This document shows positions 44,818-55,437 of a stretch of 58,363 nucleotides of DNA, piece after piece. The DNA is from Leucogyrophana mollusca (Eukaryota > Basidiomycota > Agaricomycetes > Boletales): contig MU266508.1 in NCBI GenBank assembly GCA_021014945.1, positions 1-58,363 of the forward strand, given 5' to 3'. How positions within the stretch are numbered: the first letter of the stretch is position 1; each line of letters begins with the position of its first letter. A model generated the notes under the pieces. That model saw only the letters and a program-made list of their open reading frames with translations. It was not told the DNA's origin and did no database searches. A program made the translations under genes and the position numbers.

Positions 44818-46713
44818 ATGGTGAACGTCACCTACGATGCTTGTACGCACGAGCTTCTCTTCCATTTCTCGGATGGGACGGCTGACGTAGATGATGCCTT
44901 CCCCCCTTAACAGCCGGGGACCTTGAATGGTCCAATGACACCGGCTCTGGTGTCTTCAACTTGGGCGACATCGCCTGGACCTTGGCCTCGACAGCGCTGG
45001 TATGGATCATGATACCGGGCGTTGGCTTCTTCTATTCTGGCTTGCTGCGGAGGAAGAATGCGCTCAACATGATTTACCTCAGTATGATGACCGTCGCGAT
45101 GGTCTCGTTCCAGGTATGAAGATCCCACGCTTTTCAGCCCTACCACGAACGCTCTCACCATCTCCTACAGTGGTTTTTCTGGGGTTACTCTTTGGCATTC
45201 AGTGATACCGCTAGTCCCTACATCGGTGATCTGAGTAAGTAGCTGCAACATAAAAAAACGTGCCACATCACCCATATTTGCGTAGGATACTTCGGCTTGA
45301 AAAATGTTCTCAACCAACCTTCCATCGGCAGCCCACGGGTACCCGCAATCGTTTTCTGCGTTTTCCAGCTGATGTTCGCCGCTATCACGTGCGTAAACCC
45401 CTCGCGTTGGGATTTCACGTCTTTGACTGCGCAATTCCAGTCCAATGATCGCAATTGGCGCTGTCGCAGAACGCAGCCGCCTCGGTCCTCTCCTTGTCTT
45501 TGTTTTTGTCTGGTCAACGCTCGTTTATGATCCCATTGCTTGCTGGACGTGGAACTCCAACGGCTGGTCGTACATGCTTGGTGGTCTCGACTTCGCTGGT
45601 GGAACCCCCGTCCACATTTCATCCGGTACTGCTGCTTTGGCTATTTCTCTGTACCTTGGTAAACGTCGTGGGTACGGCACCGAGCGCCTTGCATATAAGC
45701 CGCACAACACGACCTACGTTATCCTCGGCACTGTATTCCTTTGGTTTGGGTGGTTCGGGTTTAACGGCGGCTCTGCTCTGTCCGCGAACCTGCGTGCGAC
45801 CGAAGCTTGCATTGTCACTAATTTGGCTGCCAGTGTTGGCGGCCTCACCTGGATGCTCTGGGTATGGATACCTTCTGACCCCACGAGCCATTAGCTGAGT
45901 TGATGTTATTAGGACTACCGCCTCGAGCGCAAATGGTCTGTGGTCGGTTTCTGCTCTGGCGCCATTTCCGGCCTCGTGGCTATAACGCCTGGTTCTGGTT
46001 TCGTTGGTGCTCGTGAGTTTGATTTGAAAAACATAAGGTGGTAATCAACCTGACTGTCCGCGTAGCCGCCGCCGTCCTCTTTGGCTTCATGGCGGGCACC
46101 GTTTGCAACTTTGCCACGCAGCTGAAGTTCCTCTTCAAATACGATGACACGCTCGATGTGAGTCATAAGCACGCCCTCGCCTACGGCCGTAAAGCTGATT
46201 GCATTCCGTAGATCTTCGCATCCCACGCTATTGGTGGTGTCGTTGGGAACATCTTGACCGGTCTCTTTGCTCAGGCGAGCGTGGCTGGCGCCGATGGCAT
46301 CACCACCATCCCCGGTGGGTGGCTCGACCACAACTATCGCCAACTCGGTATCCAGCTGGCAGACTCCGTCTCTGGAATGTCATACTCCTTCGTCATGACC
46401 GTACGTGAATATCTTGCGTTATTGCGTACATGCCTCACCCCCGTCCTAGACTATAATTCTTTGGATCATGCACTTCATCCCAGGCCTCGAGCTTCGCTGC
46501 TCCGAAGAAGCTGAGATTCTCGGCATCGACGACGCAGAAATGGGCGAATTCGCATACGACTACGTTGGCCTTGAAGCAGAACTCATGCCTAGGCACGAGT
46601 ACGAGAACCAGGGCGCCACTGGGGGAAGTCGCGAGCCGCAGCACCATATTGCTACGAGCTCCGGGGAGAGCGAGCAGGAGAAGGAGTCGCAACCGATCTC
46701 CGTGGTCGCTTAA
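44818..46713 (+). CDS. Ammonium transporter, Amt/Mep family
   Basis: Nine exons: 44818-44842, 44914-45113, 45171-45234, 45286-45388, 45441-45861, 45913-46012, 46066-46157, 46212-46400 and 46450-46713, 485 residues, all GT-AG. It imports ammonium across the plasma membrane as a trimer. Family signatures are GVGFFYSGLLRRKNAL, the twin pore histidines in PVHISSGTAAL and FASHAIGGVVGN, the GGLDFAGG aspartate, and WFGFNGGSAL. The first exon is only eight codons plus one base, and the start MVNVTYDA is typical. The cytosolic tail holds several acidic and Ser/Gln stretches. Such genes are usually induced by nitrogen limitation. Confidence 0.97.
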
Positions 46714-48130
46714 TTGAAACAGGGCCTGCTAAATCTCGTCGCGAGTTGCTATAGTGCGAAATACGCACACGGATGTTGTCGACGAAAATTCGTGCCGTTC
46801 CTTGTAATAGTCTTTCGTCAGTATTAGTATAACTTACTTGCGCGTTTAATTGCGCGTCGTATAGATTGTCTTTCGCCTAGGTCTGTATCCTGGTGGGACG
46901 GTTTAGCGGAATGCTGCCAGGTTTGTGTGCCGGCCAGTCAGAATCGAAGAAGATGCCACGCAGTGCCGCTTTTGTTTCATCCTATATGCTGGATCGACCT
47001 GAGCAAGGGGAATCCTGGAGAGTTACCCTCAGCACTCAGGCTCAGGAGACGAAATGTTTCACCAAGGTATAAGCTGACCACTGCCGGTTCTGCCGTGCTT
47101 AGTCACGACTTCCCACCATCGCAACGAACTTGTGTTTTCCCGAGTCACTGACACCAGCCAATTTTCCAGAGGTCGTGTTTCTGCCTTGCATCTCATATAT
47201 CCATACACAAAGAGCGCAATTTCACAAGCGTTCCCGACTTGTGCGATCCTTTGCGCACCGTGATCGTCTTAATAATGCTATTTAAGATCTCCTGCAGCTT
47301 CGTTTTCAGGGCGCACTGAATCGACTCAACCCTTTCGGGGGACTCCATCGATGGCACGCTTAATCTTGATTTTCCTTCCGGCGGCGGTGTCCCAGACCAC
47401 ATACTTATTCGTCCAGGTCTCTCGCTTATGGATCACATAAAACTAGCGTTTGCCTACACTATCATGGTGTACTCCGTAGACTGCGAGTTCTGGTGCCTGA
47501 CGTTGGATGGCGCGATCACCTGGGGAATTGGTTCTTGATGTTGTGTATGTTTCATAATCTCAGTTGCGTGCCCTTTAAACTGAAAGCCACGTTGCAAAAG
47601 ATGGTGCAATTCTCGACCAGTGACGGCGGAGCGGGCAATATACCTGGCTTCTAGGGCACAGACAAGGCTGCGTAGGTTATTTACAGAGCCGGCGGCGGTA
47701 CCCAAGAGGGACATACTACAACTACAACTACTACGCGGCTACTTGCTTCGCCTTGGAGCTGGTCTCCTGGACGGTATTTCACGCCTCAAACAACAATCGC
47801 TGTTGGATGCGTGCAACGCCCTGGGTGACTACTCTGGGATCGAATGAATGGACGGTGTTTTTGTTCGGCCTCGTTCTCGGCATATTGACGCATTTGTAAT
47901 TCATTCCTCTGGTGTGGGTCTCGCTCGCTCAGGTGAAATTATCTTGTTTCTATGCTCACTCAAGTGATCAAGGCCGATCGACAATTGGCCCCCTTTTTGT
48001 CTATGGAGCACCCTATCTACAATGGCTCCTGTAAGCTAATGCCCCTGTTGGTAAACATACTTCAACGGGGCGAAAAAATCACTCCGACCTAGTTGTGTCA
48101 CCCGGGTCCTTTGAGCCCACCTATCAGTCG
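46714..48130. other. Intergenic, no gene seen
   Basis: 3' UTR of the transporter and 5' region of the PLAC8 gene. Open frames here are short and unconvincing. Confidence 0.4.
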
Positions 48131-48963
48131 ATGTCAGCACCAGGAGGCCCCACAAACGAGGGCGCGAGTTCTTACCAGCAGCAACTGGGCTATGTCGCTG
48201 AGGTGATTGTCCACTTTTGTGGTGGTCTCCTCGTAACCATTGATTGCGAGTATTTAGCCGTATGGGGATCAGGGTCACAGATTTGGGGACGATGTGCAGT
48301 CGCCGTTGGGTCGCAGCCCTCAGCAAGAGCAGCTGCAACCCCAGCGCGGCATGGATCCGTACATGAACAGCCAAGGTCACGAGAAAGGCGATAGGTCTCG
48401 TGCGCAACGCTCAACAGGGAACCATTGGAGATACGGACTCTTTAGCTGCTTCGGGGAGGTAGGCACCTGTGAGTCGCCCTTTCTGTCGGCTGGTCGTGGC
48501 TGAACGCGTTATGTTCATATGAACGTCGGTATCGAAATTCACCAATCTCAAACGTGGTCTCTCTATTATCGCAGGTTGCTTCTCGTGCTTCTGCCCGTGT
48601 ATGTCGTTTGCGAAGAACAAAAAGAGGCTTGACCACCTCCAGGACAAAGGCTCTAGTGACCCTGAGCACGGCGGTTCGGGGTGTAACTCAGACTGTTGTT
48701 TTCACTTCGGGTTGACGCTATGCTGTGGGCTTGGCTGGGTCTTACAGGTGTGTGGTGTAGGCCATTTTGATATATTATCGCTTCTAACGCGCTTTTATCA
48801 GCTGGGAACCCGTGGCGCTCTTCGGGCCCGCCGTCATATCGAAGGCAACCCTTGCAATGATTGTCTTGCGGCTTTTTTCTGCACACCGTGCGAGTTGACG
48901 CAGGAGAGTCGAGAGCTCGGATGTGAGGAAAACTCGCAAAATCCTTCGATAGAAGTCACATGA
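48131..48963 (+). CDS. PLAC8-family cysteine-rich protein
   Basis: Exons 48131-48202, 48300-48468, 48575-48747 and 48802-48963 encode 191 residues. A Gln/Pro-rich N-terminus (QQEQLQPQRG) leads to the PLAC8 domain: HWRYGLFSCFGEVGTCCFSC, FCPCMSFAKNKKRL, the middle CCFHFGLTLCCGLGWVLQ and the end CLAAFFCTPCELTQESREL. PLAC8 proteins are membrane-associated; related plant and fungal proteins affect cell size, metal transport or calcium influx, so the exact role is open. The last intron (48748-48801, 54 bp) is a multiple of three without a stop, so intron retention would add 18 residues. Confidence 0.9.
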
Positions 48964-49722
48964 GTGATGATACGGCAACCTCTTTTGATGTTCGGCGCCA
49001 GCTACATAACCGTTTTTCGTATGTGCTCCGGTATTTCAGTTGTCTTTGTCGCTGCTATGGTGGGTTGACGTTGCTTGCAAGTCTTACCGTAGATTATAGG
49101 TAACTATATACTTCCTCTACCACTTAACCCGCTGCATCGCTGGTCCTGGTTCGTTCCACAAACATTGACCGGGCGTTAAAGCCTTCGTCCCGCCGTCGGC
49201 ACTTCTGTTACAGCAAAAAATCGACCCACGTATGGTGGAAGTCGTGATACTGTCTCTGGCCGTTCTTCGAGTTGAAGTGTTACTGTCTATTCCAGCCCGT
49301 TGGTCTGAGGGTGAACTCAGAATTCCACAGCGCGTGGGTCCGGATGTGCTACGTCTCCAGCTCAGGACTCATTTGGGTTGTACGAAAATATAGAGTGTTA
49401 CAAGGGCATGTTTACCCGCGTAAGTTATGTCGGGGCGTTTGTTTCTGTTGGGAGTTGAGGCTTGTATCCTCCCCTCTGAAAGGCCGCGGTCGTCTTCGCT
49501 GCAGGGGACAGGTTGGATTTTGCAGTAAAGTCCCTCTGTCTCCTAGCTCACTTGTTCACAGTTAAGTCGCGGGGTAGCCATAAAGATTGTTCGAAAGGGG
49601 CAGCTCTTTCGCTGGCTACTACTCACACATGTTAAGTCAGTAAACACTAACGTCGACGGCTGTTCTCGGCTACCTTTCCGAAGTGACACGACGTGGTTTG
49701 GAGAATCAGAAGCTTATTCAAA
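48964..49722. other. Intergenic between convergent genes, no gene seen
   Basis: Only short open frames without domain signatures. Confidence 0.4.
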
Positions 49723-50538
49723 TCAACGGGTGTGAAACCGATGTACATCCGTAATGAAAAGGTCCCAAAATGCCTCGTAGCGGGCACTGGTGCCAGCAAT
49801 AAACCAACGGAAACGTCGCCATGATCTTGGCTCATCCGAGTAGACACTCATAGCAACTGATTCCAGCCACGGAGGGAAAAACCCGCTCGTAGCCCAATCA
49901 ATGACCCAGAGAACCCCATCGTCGGATAGAATGATGTTTGAGAGGTTTAAATCTGCATGAGTGAGAACCAGAGGCCATTCACCACCCACCGTTGGAGGGG
50001 CTGGAAAATTTTCGGGGGCCTGAATTGTCCTCCTGTATCGAAGGGTGGAGGTCCATCCTGACTGGGCCACCATCTCACACCATTGCCTGAATCGGGTAGA
50101 TGACTCGAAAGGACCTTGTTCGCTATCATCGAATAATATGCCACGGACCCGCCCATGAGCGACGGTGCCAGGAATAGTGCCTGTCAAAAGGCGCAGTTGG
50201 GAGATATATCCGCGCATGGTGCATGCAATGCGAAATTTCATGAGCAGGCTTTGCTTTTCCCAACATTCGAGGAGTGATTTTCCTTCGACCAAATCCATCG
50301 CCAGCCAAGTGGACAAGTGCGAATATCGAGGTTGTGGGACAGGGATGGTAGTATGTTTGCGGACGTAATCCATGTTGGCTGCTTCGTCGACTGAGTTGCC
50401 TTTGAGAATCAAAGTGTCTGCAATTTTGTGTGAACTCGAGAAGGAGAAAGGTGGATTTCCGACTGCTTTCTGCGCACGATCCCATGCCAAAGCCTTTGCG
50501 CTCTTGAGGAGAAGGTTGGCTTTGGTGTCGTCGAGCAT
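49723..50538 (-). CDS. APH-type phosphotransferase (aminoglycoside/choline kinase fold)
   Basis: A single exon of 271 residues starting MLDDTKANLLLKSAKALAWD. The kinase-like fold is shown by EAANMDYVRKHTTIPVPQP, the hinge LAMDLVEGKSLLECW, the catalytic loop LTHADLNLSNIIL and the magnesium motif VLWVIDWATSGFFPPWLE. The usual H-G-D of the catalytic loop is H-A-D here, as in many fungal members. These enzymes phosphorylate small molecules; fungal paralogues are numerous and mostly uncharacterised. It is intact and intronless, unlike most neighbours. Confidence 0.9.
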   Translation of the reverse strand: MLDDTKANLLLKSAKALAWDRAQKAVGNPPFSFSSSHKIADTLILKGNSVDEAANMDYVRKHTTIPVPQPRYSHLSTWLAMDLVEGKSLLECWEKQSLLMKFRIACTMRGYISQLRLLTGTIPGTVAHGRVRGILFDDSEQGPFESSTRFRQWCEMVAQSGWTSTLRYRRTIQAPENFPAPPTVGGEWPLVLTHADLNLSNIILSDDGVLWVIDWATSGFFPPWLESVAMSVYSDEPRSWRRFRWFIAGTSARYEAFWDLFITDVHRFHTR

Positions 50539-50985
50539 GATTGGATCCGGGGTCTAGGTTATGCTAATTAGCCAGGAGCCAGAAATCAAACTAGCGTTAA
50601 AGTATCACCTTTTGATTGACATTCACCGGGACAGGCAACGAGAAAATAGATGCAACGGTGTCCAATAACCATGTCGTCGTAGAGTCGAAACGCGACCGAA
50701 GAGAGCGGACGGGACGGAGTTGCGGAGGTGGGTATATTTGGTTGGCTAACAGTAAGGTCAGGAGGTGCATTGAAATGCTGTAAGAAATCGACAACATACC
50801 GATGTATTGGCACAGATCACTGATACCAATGCCACTTGTAGAGCTCACAGGAAAGTATTATATTTTGTCATTATAGGCACAAAAAGTCGAAAGCGTCCTA
50901 GAGCGTAAATGGATATCGGAGTAGTCCTGGGGACAAGGTCCAGATTAGTTCCAACGAGACACAGCAACCGGGGGTGAGACGTGGA

Positions 50986-51297
50986 TTATGAGGTTCGGCG
51001 AGCCAGGGCGCGGGCGTCGAAAGAGTTGTCTTTACCGAGATGAAACGTAACCAGACCGAAGTCAAACTCTTTCCATGTATCGGGGGACGCGTTGCCACCG
51101 TGGCACTCGGTCGCCACGAGTCGAAATTTACGATGGTCAATGGACCTTGACACGACAGACTCTCTCTTAAGATGAATAGCCATGAGCAACCACCTTATAC
51201 TAAGAAAAGGCCAGCTGACCATTCGAAGTGCTAGACAAGACTTTCCGCTCCCGGGAAAACCTGTGGGAGTGGGAGGACTATTGACATTGACAGCCAA
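50986..51297 (-). CDS. Unrecognised small gene or fragment
   Basis: A minus-strand frame holds FPGSGKSCLALRM, then, probably after an intron ending near 51170, RESVVSRSIDHRKFRLVATE and TWKEFDFGLVTFHLGKDNSF, stopping after ARALARRTS. The second part looks protein-like but I cannot name the family, and the 5' exons are not identified. The GSGKS motif may be chance because the frame there may be intronic. Confidence 0.35.
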   Translation of the reverse strand: MAVNVNSPPTPTGFPGSGKSCLALRMVSWPFLSIRWLLMAIHLKRESVVSRSIDHRKFRLVATECHGGNASPDTWKEFDFGLVTFHLGKDNSFDARALARRTS

Positions 51298-51930
51298 GAA
51301 ACGAAAACCTGGAATAAACGCACCAGTAATCGCAACACGTGTATATTCTTGGTCTGGTCCACCATATTAGTAGTGCAAATTCGAGTTATACTTTATGCAT
51401 TTATGCATGCAAAATTTCGGGTCCCACCATCATGCATCAAACCCTTCGCCGTGACCCCGAGACGCCCGATCGACCTTCACCTTCGATCTTTGCAGCGTCT
51501 AAGGTACGAACCCCAGCATACACAAGAAACGACGACTTTGGACAAGTTCAAGGAGGTTCAAAGGGGTCGTAAAGGTGGCTGGGGTTTGGTTCCGAATTGA
51601 GACTCCAATGGACAGGTGTAGTCAGGTGTAGTCTCCGCTGGTCCTGCAATCATTCTCTGGCCTGGCTGCCCCTGCCAGGATATCGAATACAGATTCGAAA
51701 GAAGTAAAACTGAGCTATTGTGCATCATGTATTGTATGATCACAGTGCTCACATGCACAGCTGGATCATGGATATTTCCGCTATGTAGTGAGACATATGG
51801 TTCCGGGAGTGTAGTGAGCTCCAACCGGAGGCCGAAGTTCACAGCTGCGCTGCTAGTGGGAACAACAGAATTGTTACGGAAACGAGCGCGCCTATTTTGT
51901 TCTGAACGTTGTGCACTGTTTGAGACGGTT

Positions 51931-53512
51931 ATGAGATCCTTTGCGCTTGTTCTGCTCCTTGGAGCCCTCTCGGTATCCTCCGCGAGTGTCTTAGACCGAA
52001 CTCAAGTTGCTCTCCCGGTGCCAGTGCGGCAGTCTGCTGCTCCATGCCCCCACCACCTCGAGGCCCTGCTTGCTACTCATGATGACCCGGTCGAAGTTAT
52101 GCGCATCGTCGATCCCGGAAACGCTGCAGAGTTAGACGAACCTCGTCTGCTCCAGGTCTTTGGACAGGAAGCCAAGTGGATGACCGAGGGCGATAAGCTC
52201 CGGCTGAGAAGCCAAGGATTGAAATTCATGGACTTGACGGGCTACGAAGACTTGAAGGCGCAGGGTGCCTTGGTAGGGATTCAGTCTGGTGAGTACTTCG
52301 CTGGTAGGCTTTCTTTCCAGTTTATTTACAAACGTCCCACACCCAGCTTGGCCAGAGCTTCAATACCAGGACAAGGTTAGGGCTGTCACGTCCAACCTCC
52401 GCACTGAGCCTATGCGGGAAAACCTCGCCAACCTCACCTCCTTTCACAATCGCTATTACCGATCAGAGTACGGCGTGCAGAGTTCTCGCTGGATCTATGA
52501 CCAGATTCTCAAGGTAAGGCTTGCGCGCCCCTTTCGTGACCGCGGGCAGTATGTTGAACATATTACGCTAGATAATATCTACCGCCCCGTCCTCCGTTCG
52601 TCTCTCACTCGAGACCTTCCCGCACAGTTTCGCACAACCCAGCGTCATAGCTCGCTTTGAGCCCTTCTACGGTCGGGCCTCGCCAAACCCCAACATTGAG
52701 CTCCCCCGGATCATCGTCGGTGCACATCAAGACTCGGCGAACTATAGACTCCCGCTCCTTCCTGCCCCTGGTGCTGACGACGATGGTTCAGGCTCGGTCA
52801 CGATCCTTGAAGCGTTCAGAGCTTTGGTTCAGGCAGGGTTCAGGCCGGAGAGACCAGTGGAGTTCCACTGGTACGCAGGTGAGGAAGGAGGCCTTCTCGG
52901 AAGCCGGGAGGTCGTGGCAGAGTATGTTCAGCTGAAGAAGCCAGTGGGAGCTATGATTCAGTTCGTAGGTCTTTTATCTGAGACGCCTTCTAAACGCAAA
53001 ACACGACGTCTGATGCATCCTTTGATTTAGGACATGACTGCGTATGTACGTGCGGGCACAACTCCGGCGGTCACCTTTATCACGACGGACGTCGATTCGT
53101 CTTTGACGAACTGGACAATGACTTTGTCGTCCGAGTATTCGACGTCACCCGTCAAAGGCGCTAAGTTGTTGTAAGTCTCCTTTGGTGCTGTGCTGCTGTT
53201 TGCTTAGCTGCATCTCTGCTGTTTCAGCGCGGGAGCTGGTTCGGACCACATGTCTTGGTACCGTGCGGGCTTCCCCTCCATATGTGCCACCGAGGGAGAT
53301 CCTCTCAAGGATCTCAACCCATATATCCACACAGCGGAAGATCGAATGGATTTAAAGAACGGAGAGTTTTCATTCGAGGTATGCTTTACAATATCATAGT
53401 GAAGAGACGTTTGTGGCTTACATGCGTATTTACCCGCCAGCACGCACTAGAATTTGCGAAAGTTGCGGTCGGGTTTGTTATTGAGCTTGGCGGATGGGTG
53501 GACTGTGATTGA
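51931..53512 (+). CDS. Secreted M28-family leucine aminopeptidase
   Basis: Exons 51931-52288, 52347-52513, 52572-52964, 53031-53170, 53228-53378 and 53441-53512 encode 426 residues. Signal peptide MRSFALVLLLGALSVSSAS. Zinc-binding and catalytic residues of the M28 fold are visible: His in VGAHQDSAN, Asp in ADDDGSGSVTILEA, Glu pair in YAGEEGGLLGS, Asp in TTDVDSSL, and His in YIHTAEDRMD. A propeptide (about residues 20-130) precedes the catalytic domain, as in fungal aminopeptidases that remove N-terminal residues outside the cell. The conserved cysteine before GSDH is not seen (AGAGSDHMSWY), so one family disulphide may be missing. No frame breaks. Confidence 0.94.
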
Positions 53513-53659
53513 CTGGTGCTTCTCGGTTTCTTGTATTACCCATAGCCCTCACTTCATCCAGGCAATCCACGCGTGCGACCCTGGTATTTAACGCAAAGAT
53601 GACATGATTCTGAGCCTTTACAGATTACTTTTTATGAATGGCGCTTCATATGGCGCACG

Positions 53660-54631
53660 ACGCGCGAGCTCCTTTGCTCAGCTAGTGGCGAGCCAGTCCT
53701 CGGACCTTTCCGTTCCTCGACGAATATACTCTACTCCAATGTCCACGCACTCCCGAATCTCCCCGTTTCCTCGTCCCAACGGCCTGGCCCAGTTAATCCA
53801 ACGAAACCCCATGCCCATCACCACTCGAAAGGGCTCGACTTCGATTTTTGCCGCGCCGGCATAAGCCTTAAGGAAATGGCGGCGCATGCACTTGCCTATG
53901 ACAGTGTTCTTGAAGCGCGACACGAAAAACAGTTTCCTGCGATCTCGACATCTTTTGCGGGGTTCCCATATCGGCGGCACATTTTCCAGTCGATTACTCA
54001 GAGCTTCTTCACAATCTTGGCCCCGTCTGGGGCGTCCTCAACGGCGATAAGTATATTACCAAGCCAATAGTCACCCATGATGGGTGTTTCGTCCGACGTC
54101 AAGGCTGAAGCCTTGAACATGTCCACGACCTCTTCGAGAAGTGGGTCAACCATGCCCGATAAGGCGGCGCGTGAAATGACTACGTGAGGCTTCGGTGAGT
54201 CGACAACCTTCTGCACTGGGGGAAGGGAAGCCCGAGGCGCGGGACGTTAGGGCCTTTGCCACAAACGTGAAGCTCAGCAATGAACTCGGCAAGCCGCGTT
54301 GCCACGACGGCGACTAGATCGGAGGGAGGGGGAGGCTGGTTGCAAATAATCAAGAAGGGTCGATAAGGTGCCGAGGTCTTGCATGGTCGGCACATGTATG
54401 TCTTCATCGTAGTGAATGACGGCTGGGACACCGATAAGGCTGCCTTTACCACAGAGTGGACTTTCCGAGACAGCTCTGAGAGCTCGATACTCCGCTGTCG
54501 AGCAAGCTGTCTTGGCAGTGTGTTAGCATGCGGTGAGGACTCCCCAATCCCTCGAAAATCAGTTTCGAGTTTGCGTATGCAGCAAATGGTTGCGCATGCT
54601 TCAAGATAAGGCTTCGGTAGCCTTTGTGGGA

Positions 54632-54666
<35 letters not shown>

Positions 54667-54830
54667 GCAGGGCAGGCCATGTGGAGTTGCAACAACCGGT
54701 GCATTCGATATATATTGACTACTGACCATGATACGCAGGTCTCGACTCTCAACGTGTTGCCCAAAAAACGATCAGTAGCGACGGCGCTTGCTGAAACTTT
54801 GCAGTCCCTCAGACCGCTCATCGTTGCGCT
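53660..54830 (-). pseudogene. APH/phosphotransferase-like kinase pseudogene
   Basis: Minus-strand fragments in changing frames: DEDIHVPTMQDLGTLSTLL (about 54,410-54,350), then after a shift DLVAVVATRLAEFIAELHV (about 54,320-54,265), VVISRAALSGMVDPLLEEVV (about 54,185-54,130), IMGDYWLGNILIAVED (about 54,080-54,030), VIDWKMC, then RYGNPAKDVEIAGNCF with extra bases, and a tail containing VEPFRVVMGMGFRWINWARP. GDYWLGNIL and IDWxxCRYGNP are the catalytic and metal motifs of APH-like kinases. Small indels in the coding part and a long G run upstream show it is not functional. It is not a close copy of the gene at 49.7 kb. Confidence 0.65.
54635..54663. repeat. Poly(G) tract, 29 bases
   Basis: An uninterrupted run of 29 G within the kinase pseudogene. 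Such runs form G-quadruplexes and are prone to length errors in sequencing. Confidence 0.9.
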
Positions 54831-55437
54831 GATTCAGATAGACATCCTTTCGCTCATTAAACGTCCTCCTACAGCACGTCATCTTCGGACTGACTCTGCC
54901 ACCACCACTAATACTGACAAAGACAGTCCTCCCACAGACAAATACCGATAATAGGTATCCAATACAACCCCCATTACGCTCAGAACCATACCCATCAAGA
55001 TCCACACCTATAGACAAGATGTCCACAACTACACTCTTCCAACCCGCCAAAGTCATAGTCTTCACGATGCTCTGAGCGTCTTCCCCGGGGTTCGTACATA
55101 GCAGGGAAGGCGAAAGTGTGGTGCTCGATGCGATGCTCTTGTATCTAACCGGTGCCCAGCGTCCTCCAAGCGCCTTTGCAGGTCGGTTTTCGGGAAGTTT
55201 ATCCAAAGAGCACGAAATGACATACATGTGGGTGGTAAAGGGGGCTGTGACCACGACTCGGACAGCCTGGGTCAGTATTCGAGAACCTGGAATGCCGAGA
55301 CCACGCTCCCAGCGAGAACTCGGAGCTCGGGAACACGGAAAGTCGGGCTTAGCCGTTTGTACAAGTATTATTTACAAGGCTGTAACACAAGTATTGGAAG
55401 ACATTCGTAATAAAAATTTTGTCACGCTCTCTCCAAG
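54831..55437. other. Intergenic, no gene identified
   Basis: A minus-strand frame spans most of it (54772-55254) but shows no domain or conserved pattern, so I do not call it. Confidence 0.4.

Noticed and set aside
54772..55254. 160-residue minus-strand frame upstream of the kinase relic
   Set aside because: Composition looks random, there is no signal peptide or domain, and no splice structure could be built.
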